A stretch of DNA of 64,000 bases from Phycisphaerae bacterium (GTDB taxonomy: Bacteria; Planctomycetota; Phycisphaerae; Sedimentisphaerales; Anaerobacaceae), in assembly GCA_028714255.1 (NCBI GenBank), contig JAQTMR010000009.1:38835-102834 (forward strand), given 5' to 3'. Made by a program: the position numbers and the translations under genes. Below are positions 45,525-52,086 of the stretch, in pieces. The number at the start of each line of letters is the position of its first letter. Position 1 is the stretch's first letter. The notes beneath the pieces were generated by a model that saw nothing but the letters and a program-made list of their open reading frames with translations, made no database searches and had not been told where the DNA came from.

Positions 45525-46646
45525 TTAAGTCTTATTGTTCTCTGATGTGCTTGCTACGGCCGGCCTTCTATTCGGCGTGCGGTCATTGCCGTTGTTGCCT
45601 TTATGCGCAAAGCCTTCGAACTTGCCGAAAATCATCTTGCCTGCCGAGGTCTGCAGCGAGCTGGTTATACTAATAATCAAATCGCGTCCAATCTTGTTAC
45701 GGCCGCCTTCAACGACAATCATTGTCCCGTCGTCCAAATAGCCGATTCCCTGCTCAGCCTCTTCGCCGGGTTTTATAATCCTGACTTCCATAATCTCGCC
45801 CGGCAGAGCAATCGTCTTCAGCGAGTTGGCCAAATCGTTTATATTCATTACATCCACCTCCCGCACCTGCGCGACCTTGGTGAGGTTATAATCGGTCGTT
45901 GCCAATCGCCCGTTGAAGTGCTTGGTAAAGACAATCAATTTCTGGTCCACGCCTTTGACTTCTTCGACCCCGGGTACAACCTCATCATCAATCTCTATAT
46001 CAATAGTAGTATCTGATTGTATCCTCTTGAGTATATCAAGTCCGCGTCTGCCGCGGTTGCGTTTGAGCTTGTCGGCGGAATCGGCTATCAATTGCAGTTC
46101 GGCGAGAACAAACCGCGGAACAACCAGCGGCGCATCAAACAATTTACTCTGATACAAATCCGCTATCCGTCCGTCAATAATCGCCGACGTATCCAAAACC
46201 AGCGGCCTGGAGCCCTTAGTCTGTTTGGCGAATTCGACATAAGGAACCACAAAACGAACGTCATCCTTTGTCCGCATGACAATGCTAACCGTAAGATAAC
46301 ATATACAAACCCCCATTATCCACTTGACCGCCTGAATCGCCGTCTCAGCCAGGCCCAGACGGTAAATTTCGTTTACCATATCCAGCACCGGCGCCAGCGC
46401 CCAACTGACAAATATACCCACCAAAAGCCCGAAAAACATCCCAGCCAGCGCGGCTAAAGATTTCTTCGGAGTGAATACATCGACAAAAAAGGTGATAAAC
46501 GCCAGCCCCGTACCAATCCAAAGAATCGCATAGAAATTTGCCCTGCCGACCTCCCCGGAAACCTCCTTGGAGCTAAGATGGGTAAGCAAAACAGCAACAA
46601 CAACGATAACAAAAAGAGTCCTGAAAATCCAAAGCAACTTCGACAT
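45525..46646 (-). CDS. PIN/TRAM-domain membrane protein (YacL type)
   Basis: 373 residues: four N-terminal TM helices (about 5-125), a PIN-like nuclease domain (about 150-275, LVLDTSAIIDGRIADL, FVLAELQLIADSAD, RGRRGLDIL, LATTDYNLTKVA) and a TRAM domain (about 285-345, IRIIKPGEEAEQGIGYLDDGTMIVVEGG). The acidic residues of the PIN site are kept. This is the YacL group of putative RNases, with no proven substrate. Stands alone. Confidence 0.9.
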   Translation of the reverse strand: MSKLLWIFRTLFVIVVVAVLLTHLSSKEVSGEVGRANFYAILWIGTGLAFITFFVDVFTPKKSLAALAGMFFGLLVGIFVSWALAPVLDMVNEIYRLGLAETAIQAVKWIMGVCICYLTVSIVMRTKDDVRFVVPYVEFAKQTKGSRPLVLDTSAIIDGRIADLYQSKLFDAPLVVPRFVLAELQLIADSADKLKRNRGRRGLDILKRIQSDTTIDIEIDDEVVPGVEEVKGVDQKLIVFTKHFNGRLATTDYNLTKVAQVREVDVMNINDLANSLKTIALPGEIMEVRIIKPGEEAEQGIGYLDDGTMIVVEGGRNKIGRDLIISITSSLQTSAGKMIFGKFEGFAHKGNNGNDRTPNRRPAVASTSENNKT

Positions 46647-46895
46647 AGTTATAAACCTCCCAAAAAATATGAGACCAATTCTTATTTATAATATTTGAAA
46701 TTATATCCTGCACCGGAGCCATTATCAATAATTATGTTATATATACTGCCAAACTGCCACAAATATTTATCGGCTTATTCGAGCTTTACCGTTAGCCCGG
46801 CTCATACCGATAGTTTATTCACCTGTAAAGACCAATTGCCCTGTGGTAAAAATATTCGATGACATTCGCATTTACCCACCATAGGCGGATTAATG

Positions 46896-47594
46896 CTACG
46901 ATGTGATTTTAACCGCTGCCTTGCCCATGCGTTTGCGACAACTTTCGCAATCGCAGATACCCACCTGCTTCAAATGAGAAACACCGGCAAGCTTCTTCGT
47001 TTCGATTAAGTTCGCGCCTTTGGCCTTCATTTTGCGAAACGCCAGTTTCGCCTCGCCATTGTCCATCAGGCCCACCGCATCAGTTACAACACTGACTCTT
47101 TTGCCTCGCTGCAGCAGTCCCAATGCCGTCGCCTTAACAGCGCCTTCTGCGCTGGCGCCGATGAGAATAAAATTATCCGCCCGCACTTCGCTGAGCAGTC
47201 TTTCTATCCGCGGCTCATCGAACGGGTCAACGCATCGCTTATGTAAAATGATTTGCCTGTATTGCCGCAGAATATCCGCCGGCAAATCCGTGCTGGTGTC
47301 GGCGGGGAAGTTCGCCCGATTGCCCAGCATCGTGTACCGTATCTTCTTCTGCCCTTCCGTTCCGTCGATACAGTAATTGGGCTCGCTCGCGCCGTTATGG
47401 TCCGGATAGACCTCGCAGGTCGAGATTATCCGAATTTCGTTGCGCCTCGCCCAGGCTATCATTCTGCGAATATTGGCCAGTACCCGCCTGTGGTTTTTTA
47501 TACACGCATTGCCCCCGGCAAGGAAGAAATCTTTTTGCGTATTGATATCCACCAGTATCCACTTACGCCGTTTTTTTAGCAATTGCTGAATCAT
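46896..47594 (-). CDS. Isochorismatase-fold protein lacking the nucleophile Cys
   Basis: 232 residues. The cysteine-hydrolase fold is clear: WILVDINTQKDFF with the Asp, IILHKRCVDPFDEP with the Lys, and GASAEGAVKATALGLLQRG. In active members the last motif reads like DxCV, but here it is EGAV, so the nucleophile Cys is replaced by Ala. The C-terminus has CDCESCRKRMG, a Cys cluster that could bind metal. It may be an inactive or repurposed relative. Stands alone. Confidence 0.8.
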   Translation of the reverse strand: MIQQLLKKRRKWILVDINTQKDFFLAGGNACIKNHRRVLANIRRMIAWARRNEIRIISTCEVYPDHNGASEPNYCIDGTEGQKKIRYTMLGNRANFPADTSTDLPADILRQYRQIILHKRCVDPFDEPRIERLLSEVRADNFILIGASAEGAVKATALGLLQRGKRVSVVTDAVGLMDNGEAKLAFRKMKAKGANLIETKKLAGVSHLKQVGICDCESCRKRMGKAAVKITS

Positions 47595-47900
47595 ATTTCA
47601 CAACTCCGCCGGCCTATTTTATTCCCTAAAAGTCATTTCTAATTAAGATTCAGTCCTATATATTAAATACGCACGGACAGATAATAAGGTTCCATGTTCT
47701 TTATCGAATACCCTCTGCGTCAACTTTATGTCTCCGGCGACTTGCCCGGCTCAGCTTTAGCGGGGACAAAGGCCCCAGCGAAGCCGCAATTGCAGCCAGA
47801 ACCCAAAAAGCAATTTACATCTTCACCCAAAACGCCGTTTTCCTGTATAATACCGCCGGTGAAGTATCGCTAAGGCTGTTTTTTCAGGACAAGATTGTAT
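47595..47900. other. Spacer before trmB with one GC-rich hairpin
   Basis: About 300 bases without a credible gene. GCTTTAGCGGGG (47754-47765) and CCCCAGCGAAGC (47773-47784) form an imperfect hairpin of the dispersed-repeat style. A 59-codon open frame across it (47694-47873) has no good ribosome site and is not called. Confidence 0.6.
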
Positions 47901-48524
47901 ATGGCTAAAACCTTAAATGACTATCCTTCGGTCGCCTTAAAACCCGAAGATTTGAACGGCAAAATCGACTTTGGACAGATTTTCGGACGCAAAAACCCCG
48001 TCCATATCGAAGTCGGCTCAGGCAAAGCTGCCTTTCTGCTCAACCAGGCAAAGGCCCAGCCGGATGTTAATTTCCTCGGTATCGAGTGGGCAAGCAAATA
48101 CTATCGCTACGCCGTTGACCGCATTGGCCGATGGGAACTGAAAAACGTCAGGATAATTCGCACCGACGCCGTGGATTTTCTTATCAATTTTGTACCCGAC
48201 AATTCCGTGGAGTGTTTCCATATTTATTTCCCTGACCCCTGGCCTAAAAAACGTCACCACAAAAGACGCTTCATTGCCCCCGCGAATCTCGAACATCTCC
48301 TCCGCTGCCTTGTCCCCACAGGGACTATCAGAATCGCTACCGACCACGCCGAGTATTTCGAGCAGATTCAGGAAGTCCTGACAGCGTTCAGTGATAAACT
48401 GGAAAAAATCGAATTCTTCCCCGCCGCCGGCGCAAGCGTGGGTGAATGGGTAGGCTCGAACTTCGAGAGAAAATATCTAAAAGAAAACCGCCCCATCTAC
48501 ACCGCCGCCGTAAGAAAAAAATAA
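47901..48524 (+). CDS. trmB: tRNA (guanine-N7-)-methyltransferase
   Basis: 207 residues. It methylates G46 in the variable loop of tRNAs with S-adenosylmethionine. SAM motif VHIEVGSGKAAFLL, FLGIEWASKYY, the signature IYFPDPWPKKRHHKRR and TDHAEYFEQI are intact. The ATG at 47901 is chosen over a TTG 6 bases earlier. AGGACAAG lies upstream. Followed by the repeat island. Confidence 0.93.
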   Translation: MAKTLNDYPSVALKPEDLNGKIDFGQIFGRKNPVHIEVGSGKAAFLLNQAKAQPDVNFLGIEWASKYYRYAVDRIGRWELKNVRIIRTDAVDFLINFVPDNSVECFHIYFPDPWPKKRHHKRRFIAPANLEHLLRCLVPTGTIRIATDHAEYFEQIQEVLTAFSDKLEKIEFFPAAGASVGEWVGSNFERKYLKENRPIYTAAVRKK

Positions 48525-48545
48525 CGGTTAGCCCTATGGGTCGGT

Positions 48546-48602
48546 CATTGCGAGCGCACCTGTCCTGAGCAAAGTCGAAGGAGCGCGGCAATCTCAATTT
48601 TA
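48546..48602 (-). repeat. TGAGATTGCCGC..GCAATGACA repeat with a second repeat nested in it
   Basis: Outer arms as at 14796-14826 and 15461-15519, reversed. Inside the CGCGCT..GCGCTCGC middle sits CCTGTCCTGAGC AAAGTCGAAGG (48559-48581), the mobile repeat found in nnrD. Confidence 0.75.
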
Positions 48603-48603
48603 G

Positions 48604-48622
48604 CCCCCTGCACCGCAGGGGG
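48604..48622 (-). repeat. CTAA-flanked hairpin repeat
   Basis: CCCCCTGC (48604-48611) and GCAGGGGG (48615-48622) make a perfect 8-bp stem with a 3-base loop. On the minus strand it is followed by CTAAAA, as in the other members of the family. Confidence 0.7.
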
Positions 48623-48837
48623 TTATCCATTGTGTCATTCCCGCGAGCGCGGCAATCCAGTTTGTTTACCCGTCGCCGGAACTTGTCCTTCGTAGCCTTT
48701 TTGTCCGCCATAGCTTTAGCAACGGTGGAGGCGAAGTAGGACGGCGACGTCGCACCATTACAGAGCCGCAGGACGTAAGTCCGCGGTCAATACACATTAT
48801 TTGTCATTCCGCACTTGATGCGGAATCCAGATTTTAC

Positions 48838-48993
48838 CTTCGGCTATTTGCTTGTGCTGCTTGCGGTTCGGATACTATTTTACCCGTATGCCTTCGGCAT
48901 ACTCACTGGACGTTTCCTCCCTGTGGTGAGCCTGTCGAACCAATTCCGGCCTCCGGCAGCTTGTGCCCCAGGTGCACCGCGCAACCCAAAAAT
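48838..48993 (-). repeat. Dispersed composite repeat, copy B (interrupted)
   Basis: Reverse-orientation homologue of 14567-14690. Between the CTGCCGGAGG block and the GGAGGAAAC block it has about 25 extra bases containing GGTTCGACAGGCTCACC, a member of the CCTGAGC..GTCGAA mobile repeat family. Confidence 0.8.
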
Positions 48994-49106
48994 ATCTTGC
49001 TACTGTTTGCAAAACTCGTAAAATTAAGTAATAAAGCGAGAAAAAATGCCACAAAAATTAACAACTAAGCTACTTAGTTTTTATGTACTATTAAATAGGC
49101 CAAGCA

Positions 49107-49306
49107 ATGTTAAAGAAAATTAATCTAATAAGAAATATAGGATGTTTTGATTCTTTCAGCGGTTCTCATTTGAGCGAACCTTGACCTTACCCCATTTATA
49201 GTACCACTATGAATTGGAGTAAGGTCAAACAGAACAGATAAACGACAACGAGCTTATTGGATTTGCAAGACGTGTTTTAAATTTTGTTAAACACGGCACA
49301 ATTTAA
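49107..49306 (+). pseudogene. Remnants of an AAA-type ATPase gene
   Basis: ATG at 49107 opens MLKKINLIRNIGCFDSFSG, the N-terminal pattern of AAA_13-type ATPases (MI.KI.LIRNIG.FDS). The frame stops after 25 codons in a palindrome. Beyond the palindrome, 49229-49306 reads QINDNELIGFARRVLNFVKHGTI then stop, which looks like a protein C-terminus. The whole ATPase body is missing. Interpretation as two ends of one deleted gene is inference. Confidence 0.45.
49181..49228. repeat. 48-bp palindromic element inside the ATPase remnant
   Basis: TTGACCTTAC (49181-49190) and GTAAGGTCAA (49219-49228) are perfect arms. Pairing continues inward (CCA, ATAGT with ACTAT) to a short ACC loop. A MITE-like palindrome lying exactly between the two remnant pieces. 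Confidence 0.75.
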
Positions 49307-49750
49307 GAAATTAGTAGCAAAAATCGCCATCAAAAAAATCCTTGCGTAGCAGTTCTATAGTTTTTATTTTGACACTTTGATTTTTAAATTTCTCTGTGTC
49401 CCCTGCTTGCCCCCGCGACTACTTGTCGAAGACAAGTGTGGGGGTGTGGCTAAAAAACAACAGTGTCAATCAGTGTTAATCCGTGTCTAATTTCCCTTAG
49501 AGTCTTAGTGACTTTGTGGCTAAAAAAAATCTCGTAGCGTAGCGAAGACCTCGGCGCCTGCCTCGGCGTAGCCATAGGCGGAGACGGGTAGTTCCAAAAC
49601 GAAGACGGGCCCCCAACTCATGGCCAAATTTCTCTCCGTAAGGAGTCCCCATGACTTCGTGTCTTAATGTCTTCGTGGCTAAATGAAAGTGTGCCCTTCG
49701 TGTTTAATTTTTCGACCAACTATGAACAAAAAACAATGAACTTTTCGATG

Positions 49751-49775
49751 AACTAAAAACTAAGAACTCAAAACT
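49751..49775. repeat. Solitary end of the four-helix-bundle cassette
   Basis: The reverse complement of these 25 bases matches 21767-21791 at 24 positions (AGTTTTGAGT, then TCTTAG instead of CCTTAG). No four-helix-bundle gene is next to it. Confidence 0.7.
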
Positions 49776-49808
49776 GCGCGACTTGTTCCTTTCGAACAAT
49801 TCGCGCAG
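49774..49808 (-). terminator. Strong hairpin, possible terminator downstream of dprA
   Basis: CTGCGCGA (49774-49781) with TCGCGCAG (49801-49808) and TTGTTC (49783-49788) with GAACAA (49794-49799). On the minus strand it is followed by TTTTGAG. It lies about 180 bases past the dprA stop, so termination of dprA is possible but not certain. Confidence 0.4.
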
Positions 49809-49988
49809 GGGGGGTGCAAAATTGTTGCAAGTTTTGCATCAGTTTTTGTAAGTTATTGTAAATTTGTGTAAGTTTGCGCACGTTTCGCAGCGCGAACTTG
49901 CGCGTTTCATCGCGCCCGTAGCCTTGGCGAAGGCGGATTAGTGCTACCCCAAATCACCCGTCTTGCCTATTTCAACACCCAAAAAACT

Positions 49989-51143
49989 CTAATGCCGCAG
50001 GAACAAACTGCCCGGCAGTTGTTTTATCAGCCCCTTTAGCCGAAGCGATATCAGCCCCGCGTTAATACCGCCCGGAGCCAAATTCGTACCCGCGATTATC
50101 TGCTCTATATGCACCGGCTCTTTGCTAAGGCAATCATAAATCGTTCTCTCATCTACACTTAAATTCAACTGACTGACCTCGAACAATGGTTTTTCAAACC
50201 TTTCGGATGCCTCTGCCGCCGCGGCGGTTGCGCAGCCTTTCAGTCGCTCGCCTATATAGCCGAGTGCTTCCATCACATCCTCCACGGATTCGATTAACTT
50301 AGCGCCCTGTTTTATCAGTTGATGTGCGCCTTTACTCAACGGCGAATCGATTTTCCCCGGCACCGCCATCACCTCACGATTATTTTCCATCGCCGCCGTT
50401 GCGGTAATCAGCGCGCCTGATTTCAGGGCGGCTTCGATAACTATTGTCCCCAGTGACAGGCCCGCTATGATTCTGTTGCGAGGCGGGAAGTTTTCAGCCA
50501 AAGGCTCATACCGCAGCGGCAATTCGCTGATGCAGGCGCCGGAATCAGCTATAAGCTCAAACAGCTTCTTGTTCTCCGGCGGAAAGATATTCATCAATCC
50601 GCAGCCCTGCACAGCGATTGTTCGTCCGCCGGCTGACAGCGCACCGGTGTGCGCTGCGGTATCTATGCCGCGGGCCATTCCGGAACAAATAGTAAAACCG
50701 GCAGAGCCTAAAAAATGGGCAAATTGGGAAGACTGCTCCTGACCATATAAACTGCATCGGCGGGAACCAACTATCGAAATGGCCAAATTGTCAAAGGCGG
50801 TTAAACTTCCCTTTACGTAAAGGACCACAGGCGGGTCGTAAATTTGTTTTAACAAAGCCGGATATCGCTGGTCGTCGAGGTTAATTATCCATACGCCGAG
50901 CTTATCGGCCAGCTCCAATTCGGCAACGACATCGAACTTATCACGAGTCGCTGCTATTTTTTCAGCGGTCTTGAAGCCTATTCCATCTACCTTAGTCAAT
51001 TCACTGACCGAGGCCCCCAATGCGCGGTCAGGTGAGCCGAAATGTTTTATAAGTTTGGCGAAGGTAACCGCTCCGACGTTGTCGGCACCTTTTAGCTTGA
51101 GCCATTTTTCGATATCAACAGAATTTTGCCGGGGACTGGACAT
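49989..51143 (-). CDS. dprA: DNA processing protein DprA
   Basis: 384 residues. It loads RecA on incoming single-stranded DNA in natural transformation. N-terminal helix-hairpin-helix part (about 1-75), a Rossmann-like DNA-binding core (ISIVGSRRCSLYGQEQS, ICSGMARGIDTAAHTGAL, IVIEAALKSGALITA, GKIDSPLSKGAHQLIKQGA) and a C-terminal winged helix (about 315-384). All three parts complete. Other competence genes are not in the window, but a pseudopilin-like gene lies close by. Confidence 0.95.
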   Translation of the reverse strand: MSSPRQNSVDIEKWLKLKGADNVGAVTFAKLIKHFGSPDRALGASVSELTKVDGIGFKTAEKIAATRDKFDVVAELELADKLGVWIINLDDQRYPALLKQIYDPPVVLYVKGSLTAFDNLAISIVGSRRCSLYGQEQSSQFAHFLGSAGFTICSGMARGIDTAAHTGALSAGGRTIAVQGCGLMNIFPPENKKLFELIADSGACISELPLRYEPLAENFPPRNRIIAGLSLGTIVIEAALKSGALITATAAMENNREVMAVPGKIDSPLSKGAHQLIKQGAKLIESVEDVMEALGYIGERLKGCATAAAAEASERFEKPLFEVSQLNLSVDERTIYDCLSKEPVHIEQIIAGTNLAPGGINAGLISLRLKGLIKQLPGSLFLRH

Positions 51144-51224
51144 CGGTAAGCCGGAGTTTACCCGGGCAAAAACCGGAAATCAAGTCCGAAGTCCCCTTCT
51201 TTTCGATTGGGGTTTATTTTTTTC

Positions 51225-52079
51225 TTACGGCGATGGTGTCGGGGTATAGCCTAAATCTCCCCATACACCTATCTGCAGTCTGTGCAAATCATCATAAGGT
51301 GGCCCCGGCCTCCAGCCAAGCCAACCACCATTATATGGTCCATCTATTGTAGTTTTATTCTTCCACTTCCAGTATTCACTATGACCGTCAGCGAAAGAAA
51401 GGGTAGTCCCCTGGTCGTGGTGTTTCGGCGGAGAATCGGCAAACCATTCCTTGGTATAGAAAACACCCCAGCTTCCTTTGCCGTCTCCGAAATACTGCGG
51501 GCATTCACACAATAAGACTATCCTGTCGGCGGAGGTGCTAAGCTGCATTTTGGTTGCAATTTTCTTCTTTGTAGTAATGGTTGCATCCGACCACATACAC
51601 CAGCCGTTCATAGAATCGACCATGGCATACGACTGATAGTCTCCCAGTCTGCTGGTCGGACACTTGTAGGAACTTAGGTCTTCGATATACGGCCACAGCC
51701 GGCCGGCTTTGATAGCGTCCTTCGCATGGTCAATCAGCTGAGCAACAGTATAACCTGCAATTGGCCTGGTTAAATCAACGTAGCTAAACACACTATACGA
51801 AGGTGTACCTGTAACTCCATCTGGCCAATCTATCCACCATGAAGACCTAGGATTATTGCCCGTCGCAAAGCCTATATCGCTGCCGGGGATTTTACCGTCG
51901 TTGTCATCAGCATACATTGACCAGGCGGAAGTCAAGGCCCGCAGGTTTGCCATGCAGACCTCCAGTTTTGCGCGCTGCCTGCCCCCGGCGACAATTACCG
52001 GCACGTTTGCCAGCACGAAAACCACACACACCACGGCAACAACAAAATCTATTCTTGTAAGTCCTATACGCTTAATCAT
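51225..52079 (-). CDS. Pseudopilin-like exported protein (H-x-DG type)
   Basis: 284 residues. The N-terminus MIKRIGLTRIDFVVAVVCVVFVLANV is a pilin-like leader: Gly before a Leu, then a long hydrophobic helix. The usual Glu at +5 is Asp (LTRID). The C-terminal TLSFADGHSEYWKW is the motif of the large planctomycete/verrucomicrobial pseudopilin family. GGGAGG for its translation lies in the last codons of the upstream beta-helix gene, 7 bases apart, so the two are coupled. It probably sits in a type II-like secretion or surface structure. Confidence 0.85.
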   Translation of the reverse strand: MIKRIGLTRIDFVVAVVCVVFVLANVPVIVAGGRQRAKLEVCMANLRALTSAWSMYADDNDGKIPGSDIGFATGNNPRSSWWIDWPDGVTGTPSYSVFSYVDLTRPIAGYTVAQLIDHAKDAIKAGRLWPYIEDLSSYKCPTSRLGDYQSYAMVDSMNGWCMWSDATITTKKKIATKMQLSTSADRIVLLCECPQYFGDGKGSWGVFYTKEWFADSPPKHHDQGTTLSFADGHSEYWKWKNKTTIDGPYNGGWLGWRPGPPYDDLHRLQIGVWGDLGYTPTPSP

Positions 52080-52086
52080 AATTTAT

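Larger units (their letters stand above)
48525..49988. other. Gene-poor island of nested repeats (1.46 kb)
   Basis: No intact gene is evident. Contents: nested TGAGATTGCCGC/CCTGAGC repeats (48546-48602), a hairpin (48604-48622), composite repeat copy B (48838-48993), decayed ATPase fragments around a palindrome (49107-49306), junk-like phrases shared with 14.5 kb (for example AATCCGTGTCTAATTTC near 49477 and GCCTTGGCGAAGGCGGATTAG near 49922), a solitary cassette end (49751-49775), a strong hairpin (49774-49808) and degenerate GTAAGTTTG-like repeats (49826-49890). An open frame at 48815-49021 consists of repeat sequence. Confidence 0.75.

Noticed and set aside
47694..47873. 59-codon open frame before trmB
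   Set aside because: Crosses a GC-rich hairpin, weak ribosome site, no recognisable protein features.
48815..49021. Open frame of 68 codons on + in the island
   Set aside because: Lies within composite repeat copy B and has no ribosome site.
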